This document shows, piece after piece, positions 1-8,287 of a DNA stretch of 64,000 nt. The notes beneath the pieces are model-generated. The model did not search any database. It had not been told where the DNA came from and saw nothing but the letters and a program-made list of their open reading frames with translations. This stretch comes from Campylobacter suis (GTDB lineage: Bacteria > Campylobacterota > Campylobacteria > Campylobacterales > Campylobacteraceae), in NCBI RefSeq assembly GCF_905120475.1, contig NZ_CAJHOE010000001.1, positions 1-64,000 on the forward strand. The letters run 5' to 3'. Position 1 is the first letter of the stretch, and every line of letters begins with the position of its first letter. The position numbers and the translations under genes are program-made.

Positions 1-158
1 AAAGTGAAGCTATCAATATGATAAATCAAGGTGTAAGTGAAGTTGATCACTTAACTAAACAAAATGTTCAAATAGCTAGAACAACTAATCAAGTAACTGC
101 TGAGGTTGATGCTATGGCTAAAGAGATAGTTGAGGATGTAAGGAAGAAGAGGTTTTGA
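1..158 (+). CDS. Methyl-accepting chemotaxis protein, C-terminal fragment (cut by window start)
   Basis: An open frame enters at base 3 and ends at the TGA at 156-158, giving the last 51 residues of a longer protein. The residues are heptad-like and rich in Gln, Asn, Val, Ala and Glu, with an I-N-Q-G-V-S-E-V-D pattern and a T-N-Q-V-T-A-E-V-D pattern. This is typical of the long antiparallel coiled coil at the C-terminal end of chemoreceptor signalling domains. The basic tail (R-K-K-R-F) ends the protein. A strong terminator follows at once. The sensory domain is outside the window, so the ligand cannot be guessed. Confidence 0.7.
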   Translation, partial: SEAINMINQGVSEVDHLTKQNVQIARTTNQVTAEVDAMAKEIVEDVRKKRF

Positions 159-161
159 TTT

Positions 162-195
162 AAAAAAGCTTGACTAAAACTAGTCAAGCTTTTAA
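162..195 (+). terminator. Rho-independent terminator after the chemoreceptor gene
   Basis: A perfect 13-bp inverted repeat (arms 164-176 and 181-193, loop 177-180) begins four bases after the stop codon. The A-run before it and the T-run after it pair into the stem, so it could also work on the opposite strand. Confidence 0.85.
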
Positions 196-261
196 CTTCG
201 GATTTTATAGTATTTTACAATAAATTTAAAATATTTCCAACACTTGTGTGCATATTTTCAC

Positions 262-267
262 TATAAT
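262..267 (+). promoter_or_regulatory. Sigma-70 type -10 box for the 291-2289 genes
   Basis: A perfect TATAAT lies 23 bases upstream of the ATG at 291, with T-rich DNA before it. Campylobacter housekeeping promoters depend mainly on the -10 box, so no -35 element is claimed. A ribosome binding site (aaaagga, about 276-282) lies between this box and the start. Confidence 0.6.
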
Positions 268-290
268 ACTAAATAAAAAGGATAGTATGC

Positions 291-1130
291 ATGCAAGAGT
301 TAAATTTTCAAACACTTAGTGATGAAAGAGCACTTTTTAAAGCAAGCGATTTAAATATCTCTAACTGCTCTTTTGAAGATGGCGAGTCGCCACTAAAGCA
401 CTCACAAAACATCAACTTAATCCACTCAAATTTTAAATACAAATACCCCCTTTGGTATTCAAAAAACATCAGTCTAACTGAATGCACTTTATTTGAAATG
501 GCTCGTGCTGGAGTGTGGTATAGTAGTGAAATTTTATTTGAAAACTGTATGATTTTAGCACCTAAAATTTTTCGTAGATCAAAAAATATAACACTTAAAA
601 ACACAAATCTAGTTAATGCCAGTGAAACACTTTGGAGTTGTGATGAAATTTTATTAAAAAATGTTGTTGCAAAGGGCGAATATTTTGCTATGAATAGTCA
701 AAGCATGACAGTAGAAAATTTAAGTTTGTATGGTGATTATAGTTTTGATGGTTGTGAAAATTTAGTTATCACAAACTCAAAAATTATTTCAAAAGACGCC
801 TTTTGGAATTGCAAAAATGTCATTGTAAAAGATAGCTATATAAGTGGTGAATACATAGGCTGGAACAGCGAAAATTTAAGCTTTGAAAATTGTGTGATAG
901 AAAGTATTCAAGCGCTGTGCTATATCAAAAACTTAAAGCTTATAAACTGCCAAACGCCAAGCACCACACTTGCATTTGAATACTCAAGCGTAGATGCGCA
1001 AATAGATAGCGAAATTTCAAGTATTTTAAACCCGATTTCTGGCACAATAAAAGCAAAAAATATCGGCGAGTGCATATTGGATGAACCAAATAAAGTTAAG
1101 ATCATAAAGGAACAAGATGATAAATTTTGA
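291..1130 (+). CDS. DUF3737-like right-handed beta-helix protein
   Basis: This 279-residue protein has no signal peptide or membrane segment. It consists almost entirely of short repeating strands of the type N-[ILV]-x-[ILV]-x-[ND]-x (for example ENLVITNSKI and KNVIVKDSYI), with Trp-Asn or Trp-Ser turns about every 20 residues. This predicts a right-handed parallel beta-helix as in pectate-lyase-like folds, and the overall pattern matches my memory of the DUF3737 family of unknown function. I see no catalytic residues. Its 3' end overlaps the next gene (malY-like aminotransferase) by 14 bases, so the two are probably co-translated. The ATG at 291 is preferred over the out-of-frame ATG at 286. 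Confidence 0.6.
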   Translation: MQELNFQTLSDERALFKASDLNISNCSFEDGESPLKHSQNINLIHSNFKYKYPLWYSKNISLTECTLFEMARAGVWYSSEILFENCMILAPKIFRRSKNITLKNTNLVNASETLWSCDEILLKNVVAKGEYFAMNSQSMTVENLSLYGDYSFDGCENLVITNSKIISKDAFWNCKNVIVKDSYISGEYIGWNSENLSFENCVIESIQALCYIKNLKLINCQTPSTTLAFEYSSVDAQIDSEISSILNPISGTIKAKNIGECILDEPNKVKIIKEQDDKF

Positions 1131-2289
1131 TGAGATAGTAGATAGAAGCAATACAAACTCAAGTAAATATAGTTGCGAGCCTGATGTGCTTCCTATGTGG
1201 GTTGCGGATATGGATTTTCGTGCTCCACAGCCTATATTGGATGCACTTCAAAGTCGTCTTGAAAACGCCATACTAGGCTATACAAGAACACCAAAAGAGT
1301 GGGCAAGCGTTCAAAAAGAGTGGTGGTCTCGTAGGCATAAGGCTGAATTTGATGAGAGGGATTTTATATTTTGCACTGGCGTTATACCAGCACTTTCAAC
1401 ATCTGTGCGTCGTTTTACATCGCCTGGCGATAGTGTTTTGGTTCAAACTCCAGTTTATCATGTATTTTTTAACTGTATAAAAAATAATGGCAGAAATGTA
1501 CTTGCAAATGAGCTTATTTACGAAAATGGCGAGTATAAAATCGACTTTAATGACCTTGAAAGCAAGCTTGCACAGCCACTTACAACGCTTTTTATTTTTT
1601 GTAACCCACATAATCCAGTCGGCAAAATTTGGAGTAAAGATGAGCTGGCTAAAATAGGCGAACTTTGTAAAAAGCATGGCGTTATAGTTGTCTCAGATGA
1701 GATTCACTGCGATCTGACTGACCCCAAAAAGCACTACACTCCGTTTGCTACAGCCAGTGAAATTTGTAAAAACTTAAGCATTACCTGCGTAGCTCCTACG
1801 AAAACCTTTAATATAGCTGGCATTCAAACCGCAAGTGTTATCGTGCCAAATGAGAATTTGCACCAAAAGATGGTAGCAGCCATAAATTACGATGAAGTTG
1901 GAGAGGGCAATGCATTTGCTGCACTTGCGACTATCACGGCTTACACAAAGTGCGATGAGTGGCTTGAACAGCTAAGGGCTTATATATTTGAGAATAAACG
2001 CATTGTGAGTGAGTTTTTGCAAAATGAAAACCTAGGCATAACTCTTGTAAAAAGTGAGGCAACATATCTGCTTTGGCTTGATTGCTCACAAATTTGTGAA
2101 AATTCCACAAATTTACAAAGATTTTTGCTTGTAAATGCAAAGCTTTGGTTAAATGACGGCAACATTTACCGCCCTAACGGAAGCTTTTTGCGTATGAATA
2201 TCGCTTGTCCAAAAGCCACGCTTCTTGAAGGATTAAAAAGGTTAAAAGCTGGAATTTTGGCTTTTAATAAAACAAAAAATACTATATAG
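1117..2289 (+). CDS. MalY/PatB-type PLP aminotransferase (putative cystathionine beta-lyase)
   Basis: This 390-residue fold-type I PLP enzyme has the MalY/PatB hallmark P-M-W-V-A-D-M-D-F at 26-34. The PLP-contacting S-D-E-I-H is at 193-197, and the Schiff-base lysine is probably Lys229 in A-P-T-K-T-F-N. The family performs beta-C-S lysis of cystathionine or cysteine, releasing pyruvate, ammonia and a thiol, and some members act only as regulators. An aaagga ribosome binding site precedes the ATG inside the end of the upstream gene. The pigment cluster begins 13 bases downstream, so transcription may read through. The exact substrate is not shown by the sequence. Confidence 0.8.
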   Translation: MINFDEIVDRSNTNSSKYSCEPDVLPMWVADMDFRAPQPILDALQSRLENAILGYTRTPKEWASVQKEWWSRRHKAEFDERDFIFCTGVIPALSTSVRRFTSPGDSVLVQTPVYHVFFNCIKNNGRNVLANELIYENGEYKIDFNDLESKLAQPLTTLFIFCNPHNPVGKIWSKDELAKIGELCKKHGVIVVSDEIHCDLTDPKKHYTPFATASEICKNLSITCVAPTKTFNIAGIQTASVIVPNENLHQKMVAAINYDEVGEGNAFAALATITAYTKCDEWLEQLRAYIFENKRIVSEFLQNENLGITLVKSEATYLLWLDCSQICENSTNLQRFLLVNAKLWLNDGNIYRPNGSFLRMNIACPKATLLEGLKRLKAGILAFNKTKNTI

Positions 2290-2302
2290 TTAATAATATA
2301 AT

Positions 2303-2830
2303 ATGAGAAAGATTGAGCTTTTTATAGCAAAAAAGTTTGAACGAAATTTTAGACTTTATCCTAAAGATCGTCGCAGGATCAAAAAAACTCCTAGCCTTAA
2401 AAATTCTCAATCTTTTATGCTTTCTCGTTACCTAAAATATAAATACAAGCTTAAAGATAATGTCTGTATCTCGCATAAGAAAAATTTCTGTGTTATTGCA
2501 AAATTTAAAGGCAAAATCGGTGTTGATGTAGAAGAGCTAAAAGAGAGAAATTTTAGCGCTATTATGGACTTTTGTTTTAGTGATGATGAGAGACAAATCG
2601 TACTAAATTCCAAGAATCAAAAGCTTACATTTTATAAAATTTTTACACTAAAAGAAGCTTATATAAAGTTTAAAAGATTAGACTTTACTTACATAAAATC
2701 AGTGAATTTTAATGAAATTTTAAGTACAATAGATACCCATTTTATAAAATTTGATGATTTTTTAATAACAATAATCACAAGGAAATTTCGTGAAAGAGGT
2801 AGATGTTTTAGTTGTTGGGGCTGGTCCTAG
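2303..2830 (+). CDS. 4'-phosphopantetheinyl transferase (APE cluster)
   Basis: This 175-residue protein carries the three Sfp/AcpT-type motifs: S-H at 57-58, G-V-D-V-E at 73-77 (Mg2+ binding) and F-T-L-K-E-A-Y-I-K-F at 114-123. It should transfer phosphopantetheine from CoA to the active serines of the two acyl carrier proteins at 9623 and 9867. It is the first gene of the pigment cluster and overlaps the next gene by 41 bases. No Shine-Dalgarno sequence is visible: the bases before the ATG read taataatataat. The start is therefore weak, or depends on ribosomes finishing the aminotransferase gene 13 bases upstream. Confidence 0.82.
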   Translation: MRKIELFIAKKFERNFRLYPKDRRRIKKTPSLKNSQSFMLSRYLKYKYKLKDNVCISHKKNFCVIAKFKGKIGVDVEELKERNFSAIMDFCFSDDERQIVLNSKNQKLTFYKIFTLKEAYIKFKRLDFTYIKSVNFNEILSTIDTHFIKFDDFLITIITRKFRERGRCFSCWGWS

Positions 2831-3995
2831 TGGTTCGATTTGCAGTGCTATTTTAAATAAAAATGGTTTTAAAGTTTACTGTGTTGAAAAAGAGCATTTT
2901 CCACGCTTTGTAATAGGCGAAAGCTTGTTGCCAAACTGTATGAACTATATTCAGGAAGCTGGCTTTTTAGAAGCAGTGAATTCTTACGGATTTCAGTATA
3001 AAAATGGTGCAGCATTTAGCTGGAATGATGAGTATAGATATTTTGATTTTTGCGACAAGACTACACCCGGGCATGGTACGACATTTCAAGTTGTGCGTGG
3101 CGAATTTGATAAGATATTGATAGATGAAGCTATAAAACAAGGCGTTTTGGTAGATTTTGGTATTGAGGCTAAAGATATTGAGTTTAAGCCAGAATGCGTT
3201 TTAACAACGCTTAGCAATGGCGAGCTCGTTCGTTCAAAATATATAGTTGATGCTAGCGGATACTCAAGAGTTTTGCCATCGATGCTTGGACTTGAAGTGA
3301 AGAGTCATTTAAGCCCTAAAAAAGCTTATTTTACACATATAACAGATAAAATTTCAGAGCCACTTTATGATAGAAATAAAATTCTCATCACAACTCATCC
3401 AGAGTATAGAAATGTTTGGTTTTGGCTTATCCCATTTAGTAATGGAAGATGTAGTATAGGTGTGGTTGGCGAAGATGAGTATATAAAATGCGAAGGGCTT
3501 GACGAGCTTGAAACGCTAAAAAAACATGTTTATAAGGCACCCATGTTAAAGCGTTTACTAAAAGATGCTGTTTGGGATACGCCCGCTAGATATATTGAGG
3601 GGTATTCAAAAAATGTGAGTAAGCTTTATGGAGAGCGCTTTATAATGCTTGGTAATGCGACTGAGTTTTTAGATCCAGTTTTTAGCTCAGGTGTCACTAT
3701 AGCTATGCACTCTGCTTCTCTTGCAGCAAAATGTATTTGTAAAATTCTAAAAAACCAAGAGTGTGACCTTGAAGAAGAGTATGCAAAGCCTTTGATGTTT
3801 GGTGTTAATGCATTTAGGACTTATGTTGATGGCTGGTATGATTGCAGTTTTCAAGATGTTATATATAATGGCAAAAACCATCAAGTAAAACGCAACATAA
3901 GTTCAATACTCGCAGGATATGCCTGGGATGAAAATAATGTTTATGTAAGGCGTAGCGATGAAGCTTTAAAGGCACTTTGGGAGTATTGTAAGTGA
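2790..3995 (+). CDS. FAD-dependent halogenase-like oxidoreductase (APE cluster)
   Basis: This 401-residue flavoprotein has an N-terminal dinucleotide fold G-A-G-P-S-G at 10-15, followed by F-P-R-F-V-I-G-E-S-L-L-P at 37-48. G-N-A-T-E-F-L-D-P near 285-295 is the second FAD contact. Two features match flavin-dependent halogenases: W-F-W-L-I-P (pattern WxWxIP) at 210-215, and Lys71 in F-Q-Y-K-N-G-A, in the place I remember for the catalytic lysine of phenol/pyrrole halogenases. Related APE and xanthomonadin clusters carry similar flavoproteins with uncertain roles. It may halogenate or oxidise the aryl head or polyene. The start is GTG at 2790 with aagga seven bases upstream. Confidence 0.72.
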   Translation: MKEVDVLVVGAGPSGSICSAILNKNGFKVYCVEKEHFPRFVIGESLLPNCMNYIQEAGFLEAVNSYGFQYKNGAAFSWNDEYRYFDFCDKTTPGHGTTFQVVRGEFDKILIDEAIKQGVLVDFGIEAKDIEFKPECVLTTLSNGELVRSKYIVDASGYSRVLPSMLGLEVKSHLSPKKAYFTHITDKISEPLYDRNKILITTHPEYRNVWFWLIPFSNGRCSIGVVGEDEYIKCEGLDELETLKKHVYKAPMLKRLLKDAVWDTPARYIEGYSKNVSKLYGERFIMLGNATEFLDPVFSSGVTIAMHSASLAAKCICKILKNQECDLEEEYAKPLMFGVNAFRTYVDGWYDCSFQDVIYNGKNHQVKRNISSILAGYAWDENNVYVRRSDEALKALWEYCK

Positions 3996-4348
3996 AATTT
4001 TGGCTAGTTTGTCTTGCTATATTTTTTGCTGGGTGTACTCAAAAGATAAATACACCAGAACTAAGCTTTACCCAAAAAGAATTTATCATAACAAGTAAAA
4101 GCGATGAGAATAGACTTGTAGTAAGCAACCAAGATGGTATCTATCGTTTTGTGATGTTTAACTCTTTTGGTGTGCCAGTGTCAGATAAAGAACTTAGGGG
4201 TGGTAGATTTAAAAGCGTTAAGTTTTTACCTCCAAGTGGTGAATATGACCAGCTTTTTTTAGGTATTTTAGAAATTTTAAAAGCTAATGCAAAAAAAGCA
4301 CAAGTAAAAACCACTCAAGATAACTACGGGGTTGCTCTTGTATATTAG
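3992..4348 (+). CDS. Small DUF3261-like lipoprotein of the APE cluster
   Basis: This 118-residue protein has a short lipoprotein signal ending in F-F-A-G-C (Cys15), followed by a soluble domain with no recognised catalytic motif. In other APE clusters a DUF3261 lipoprotein (ApeN in the E. coli naming, from memory) sits directly upstream of the ketosynthase, and position and size fit that here. It probably helps place or export the finished product in the envelope. The GTG start overlaps the upstream TGA by four bases, which indicates translational coupling. Confidence 0.6.
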   Translation: MKFWLVCLAIFFAGCTQKINTPELSFTQKEFIITSKSDENRLVVSNQDGIYRFVMFNSFGVPVSDKELRGGRFKSVKFLPPSGEYDQLFLGILEILKANAKKAQVKTTQDNYGVALVY

Positions 4349-5468
4349 TTTACCACGAGTTATTAGCCCTTTTGGAAATGAAAACGACCTTTTTTTGGCC
4401 TGTGTTAATGGTGAAAGATCTCTTGTGTATGAGAGTTTTTTGGGTAAAGACATGCTTGTTGGTCGCATAAATTTTAAACTCGCTGAGTTTGGTAAAAATA
4501 CAGAGCAAAGATATAAAACAAGAACGAACCAAATTTTACTATCAGCACTTTTACCTCTGCAAAGTGAGATAGATAAGCTTGTTAGAATTTATGGCACCAG
4601 TCGCATAGGTGTTGTTATAGGAACAACTACGACAGGGGTTGAGGAGAATTATGAAGCTTTTAAGGGCAAGGACTTTGACTCAAGAAAGATTGTTTTAGAT
4701 AAAAACTCACTTTCTAATCCAGCAGAATTTGCACGCAAATTTTTAGGACTAAAGGGGATTTGCTTTGGAGTTTCTACGGCTTGCACTTCTGGTATAAAGG
4801 CTTTTGCTTGTGCAAAAAATTTTATTGATCTTGGTATTTGTGATGCTGTGGTTTGTGGTGGGGTTGATAGTCTAAATTCTCTAACCTTGCACGGCTTTAA
4901 CTCTCTTGGAGTTCTTTGGGATCAGCCAAGTATGCCTTTTGATAAGGGCAGAGAGGGTATAAATATCGGCGAAGCGGCAGGGTGTTTTATAGTATGTAAA
5001 GATGAAATTTCTGACTATAAGCTAAGTGCGATCGGTGCAAACTGCGATGCTTTTCATATTACTCAGCCAAACCCTGAAGCCAGAGAGCAAAGTTTGCTTA
5101 TTGGCTCGCTTTTAAACAAAGCCAAGATGGAAAATGTGGATTATATAAATCTTCATGCGACTGGAACATTGGCAAATGACTCTATGGAGGCAAAGGCTAT
5201 AAATTTAACCTTACCAAACACCCTTGCAAGCGGCATAAAGGCAAATATAGGACACACTTTGGGTGCAGCTGGCGCAGTTGAGGCTGCTGTGTGCATTCTT
5301 GCTATGCAAAACTCCATTGTGCCTATGCAGATATTAAATGAGTTAGATGCTACTATTTCAAAGATAAATTTGGCTACAACAAGCATTAAAAAAGAGATTA
5401 GAAACTGTTTGAACTTATCTTTTGCGTTTGGCGGAGATAATGCAGCTATGATTTTGGAGCGTGTATGA
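4332..5468 (+). CDS. Beta-ketoacyl-ACP synthase (APE cluster, ApeO-like)
   Basis: This 378-residue thiolase-fold condensing enzyme has a complete Cys-His-His triad: Cys151 in V-S-T-A-C-T-S-G, His275 in L-H-A-T-G-T and His308 in N-I-G-H-T-L-G-A-A-G. It should extend the ACP-bound polyene by decarboxylative condensation with malonyl-ACP. By order (lipoprotein, KS, DH, KR, KS) it matches ApeO, which I recall pairs with the chain-length-factor-like ApeC; the candidate partner here is at 8284. It overlaps the lipoprotein gene by 17 bases, with a TTG start at 4332 or two codons later at 4338. At 378 residues it is somewhat shorter than FabF. Confidence 0.85.
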   Translation: MLLYISLPRVISPFGNENDLFLACVNGERSLVYESFLGKDMLVGRINFKLAEFGKNTEQRYKTRTNQILLSALLPLQSEIDKLVRIYGTSRIGVVIGTTTTGVEENYEAFKGKDFDSRKIVLDKNSLSNPAEFARKFLGLKGICFGVSTACTSGIKAFACAKNFIDLGICDAVVCGGVDSLNSLTLHGFNSLGVLWDQPSMPFDKGREGINIGEAAGCFIVCKDEISDYKLSAIGANCDAFHITQPNPEAREQSLLIGSLLNKAKMENVDYINLHATGTLANDSMEAKAINLTLPNTLASGIKANIGHTLGAAGAVEAAVCILAMQNSIVPMQILNELDATISKINLATTSIKKEIRNCLNLSFAFGGDNAAMILERV

Positions 5469-5896
5469 GTTTTAGTATCAAACTTCCACATACTGGTAAA
5501 ATGGTATTAATAGACAAGATAGAGTCTGTTGGTGAGAATTTTATAACCACAAAAAGTACTATAAAAGAGGATAATGCTTTTTTAGATAACGGTGTATTTT
5601 ATACATATAAAACCGTTGAAATTATGGCGCAAAGCCTTGGGGCTTTTAAAGGTGTATATGCTAAAGATGATTTTGCATTGGGCTTTTTGCTTGGTGTTAG
5701 GGAATTTGAAATTTTAATTCCTTTTTTAAATATTGGCGATGAGCTTACGATAAACTCACAAATTTCTATGCAAGATGAGAGCGGCTTTGGTGTTTGGAGT
5801 TCGCAAATATTTGTTAAGAAAAATTTAGTCGCTAAAGCTACTTTAAGTGTTTTAAGCCCACAAAAGCAGATGTTTTTGGAGATGAAAAATGGATAA
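5465..5896 (+). CDS. Hotdog-fold 3-hydroxyacyl-ACP dehydratase (ApeP-like)
   Basis: This 143-residue single hotdog domain has L-P-H-T-G-K-M near the N-terminus (His9) and a conserved acidic residue in V-E-I-M-A-Q-S-L-G (Glu around 53-54), as in FabZ/ApeP-type dehydratases. It should remove water from the 3-hydroxyacyl intermediate to leave the trans double bonds of the polyene. Without an enoyl reductase in the cluster these bonds stay conjugated. I recall that the E. coli APE system uses two dehydratases, ApeP and ApeI, together; the likely second one is the C-terminal domain of the protein at 10608. The ATG overlaps the upstream stop by four bases. Confidence 0.75.
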   Translation: MSFSIKLPHTGKMVLIDKIESVGENFITTKSTIKEDNAFLDNGVFYTYKTVEIMAQSLGAFKGVYAKDDFALGFLLGVREFEILIPFLNIGDELTINSQISMQDESGFGVWSSQIFVKKNLVAKATLSVLSPQKQMFLEMKNG

Positions 5897-6608
5897 AAGA
5901 GTTTTGATTACAGGTTGTTCGCGCGGCATTGGCAGGGGAGTTGCTCTTTGTTTGGCAAAAGCTGGGTATAAGATAGTTTGTAATGCTAGGCGAAAAAGTG
6001 ATGAACTGGAGTATTTAAAGGCTGAGCTTGGCGAAAATTTTAGTGCTGAGCTGATTTTTGATGTAAGCGATACTATGGCTGCGAAAGAGCAAATTACTAT
6101 GGATATAGAGCAAAACGGAGCTTATTATGCTGTTGTTTTAAATGCCGGTATTATTGCTGATAATACATTTGTTGCTCTTAGCGATGATGAGTGGAAAGGT
6201 GTAATTAATGTAAATTTGCATAGCTTTTATAATGTTTTACACCCTGCACTAATGCCTATGATTAGACTTAAAAGGCCAGGTCGTATAGTTGCCATCAGCT
6301 CTGTAAGTGGCGTCATAGGAAACCGTGGACAAAGTAATTATGCTGCCAGTAAAGGCGGTCTTGATGCGGCTATTAAAAGCTTAGCTATTGAGCTTGCAAG
6401 TAGAAATATAACTGTAAATTCTATTGCTTGTGGGGTTATACAAACAGATATGACAAGTGAAATAAATGAGGATTTTATAAAATTTGCAGTTCCTGCAAGG
6501 CGTGCTGGAAGGGTTGATGAAGTGAGTGGTGTTGTTGAGTTTTTGCTTAGTGATAGTGCAAGCTATATTACTAGACAAGTTATAGGTGTAAATGGTGGAT
6601 TATGTTAA
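5889..6608 (+). CDS. 3-ketoacyl-ACP reductase (FabG/ApeQ-like SDR)
   Basis: This 239-residue short-chain dehydrogenase has the NADPH-binding T-G-C-S-R-G-I-G at 8-15, N-A-G at 85-87 and a catalytic Ser138-Tyr151-Lys155 set (Y-A-A-S-K). It reduces the 3-keto group after each condensation to the hydroxyl used by the dehydratase. It overlaps the dehydratase gene by eight bases and the next ketosynthase by seven. The strict KS-DH-KR-KS order identifies it as a dedicated copy for the pigment pathway rather than the housekeeping fabG. Confidence 0.87.
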   Translation: MDKRVLITGCSRGIGRGVALCLAKAGYKIVCNARRKSDELEYLKAELGENFSAELIFDVSDTMAAKEQITMDIEQNGAYYAVVLNAGIIADNTFVALSDDEWKGVINVNLHSFYNVLHPALMPMIRLKRPGRIVAISSVSGVIGNRGQSNYAASKGGLDAAIKSLAIELASRNITVNSIACGVIQTDMTSEINEDFIKFAVPARRAGRVDEVSGVVEFLLSDSASYITRQVIGVNGGLC

Positions 6609-7822
6609 ATAGGGTTTTTGTAACTGGTTATGGTTTTGTAAGTGCTTTTGGTAAAAGTTGGCAGGAATTTAAAGCAAATTTGGACTTATCAAATAGTGCG
6701 GTTAAATATATGGATGAATGGGATAAATTTAAGGACTTGACAACAAAGTTGGCGGCTCCTATTAAAGGATATTTACCGCCAAAAGAGTGGGATAGAAAGC
6801 AACTTAGAAGCCTTGGTCGTGTATCTTGTTATGCTGTTGAAGCGGCTGGACTTGCGATAAAAGATGCTGGATTGTGTTTTGATGAAATTTCAAGTTTTGG
6901 TGTTGCAAGTGGCTCAAGCACTGGAAGTACTGACGCTATAGCTTCTATGGCAAAATTAATTTTACATGGTGAAAGCGATGCAAATGCAAATACCTACATA
7001 AAAATGATGCCCCATACAACAGCTGCAAATATAGCACTTTTTTACAAGCTAACGGGTCGTATTATCCCAACATCAAGCGCTTGCACATCCGCATCTCACG
7101 CTATAGGGTACGCTTATGAAAGCATAAAATATGGAATGTGTGAAGCAATGATAGCAGGCGGAGCAGAGGAACTTTGTGTAAGCGAAGCATATGTTTTTGA
7201 TACTCTTTACGCCACAAGCACTAAAAACACTGCCCCAAAAACAACACCAGCACCATTTGACCAAGCAAGAGATGGGTTGGTTCTTGGTGAGGGCGGTGCA
7301 TATATTATTTTAGAGAGTGAAGCTAGTTTAAAAAGGCGTAAAGTAAAGCCTATAGCTGAGATAGTAGGCTTTGGCTCAAACTGTGATGGCACTCACATAA
7401 CTAGACCAAATGCAACGACCATGAAAGAGGCTATGGTGCTTGCTTTAAAGGATGCTAAAATTGCGCCAAAAGATATAGGCTATATAAATGCTCACGCAAC
7501 AGCAACAAAACATGGCGATATAGCCGAGAGTATAGCCACAAACGAGCTTTTTGGTCAAAATATATCGATCAGTTCGCTAAAGGGGCATGTGGGACATACT
7601 CTTGGTGCGTGTGGGGCGCTTGAGGCTATAGTTAGTATATTTATGATGAATGAAGAGGAGTTTTACCCGACTTTAAATTTAAAAAATGTAGATAGCGAGT
7701 GTGCAAATTTAAATTATTTAAAGGAAAAAACAAAAATTAAAACAGATTTTATTATGAGTAATAACTTTGCTTTTGGTGGGGTTAATACAAGCTTGATATT
7801 TAAAAAAATAGACCAAAATTAA
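6602..7822 (+). CDS. Beta-ketoacyl-ACP synthase II-like (ApeR-like)
   Basis: This is a 406-residue FabF-type ketosynthase with Cys161 in S-S-A-C-T-S-A, His298 in N-A-H-A-T-A-T and His332 in G-H-V-G-H-T-L-G-A. A basic and hydrophobic acyl entry region precedes the active cysteine. In E. coli the ApeR homodimer is thought to work beside ApeO:ApeC, probably in early extension. Its ATG lies inside the ketoreductase gene. The stop is followed by aaggag and a new ATG at 7832, so translation continues into the next unit. Confidence 0.86.
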   Translation: MLNRVFVTGYGFVSAFGKSWQEFKANLDLSNSAVKYMDEWDKFKDLTTKLAAPIKGYLPPKEWDRKQLRSLGRVSCYAVEAAGLAIKDAGLCFDEISSFGVASGSSTGSTDAIASMAKLILHGESDANANTYIKMMPHTTAANIALFYKLTGRIIPTSSACTSASHAIGYAYESIKYGMCEAMIAGGAEELCVSEAYVFDTLYATSTKNTAPKTTPAPFDQARDGLVLGEGGAYIILESEASLKRRKVKPIAEIVGFGSNCDGTHITRPNATTMKEAMVLALKDAKIAPKDIGYINAHATATKHGDIAESIATNELFGQNISISSLKGHVGHTLGACGALEAIVSIFMMNEEEFYPTLNLKNVDSECANLNYLKEKTKIKTDFIMSNNFAFGGVNTSLIFKKIDQN

Positions 7823-7831
7823 GGAGAAAAT

Positions 7832-8287
7832 ATGAAAAAAATTATATTTATCGCACTATGTGCATTATTTGTTGTTGGTTGTGCTAAAAACGACCCAAAA
7901 CATCCTGTTGTTGCAAAAGATGGCTCTAATGACATCATACGCCTTTCGATACAAGATGCTTTAAACTCTGATCTTGCAAAACAAAAGCTTGATGGAAGTA
8001 TAAAATTTGTATTTGGCGGTGGAGCAAAAGGTAATATTATAAGAAAAAATCTTGTCGCAAACAAAAAGACAAATGGCGTTGGAAAAGATGATGTTGTGGC
8101 TTGCCAGAGAGCTTTTATATCAGCACTTATGACATTTCAAGAGCGCGCAAAAAGCGAGAGCGGAAGTAAGGCTATAAATTTAGTAAGCTACTTTAAAAAG
8201 AAAGAGCTTAATAGCAAAACCGAGTTTGAATGCGCAGTTGGAAACATTATGGTTGGTGTTGCGCTAAAAGGTGATATCGCAAAGTGA
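7832..8287 (+). CDS. ApeA-like lipoprotein of the APE cluster
   Basis: This 151-residue protein has a lipoprotein signal peptide (F-V-V-G-C, Cys17). The rest is soluble, with a glycine-rich V-F-G-G-G-A-K-G stretch near 70 and two cysteines in the mature part (in V-A-C-Q-R and E-C-A-V-G) that could form a disulfide. Small envelope proteins often mislabelled as excinuclease ATPase-like sit at the head of other APE clusters (ApeA, from memory), directly before the ApeC-type ketosynthase, as here. The function is unknown. A clear ribosome binding site (aaggag) precedes the ATG. Confidence 0.5.
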   Translation: MKKIIFIALCALFVVGCAKNDPKHPVVAKDGSNDIIRLSIQDALNSDLAKQKLDGSIKFVFGGGAKGNIIRKNLVANKKTNGVGKDDVVACQRAFISALMTFQERAKSESGSKAINLVSYFKKKELNSKTEFECAVGNIMVGVALKGDIAK

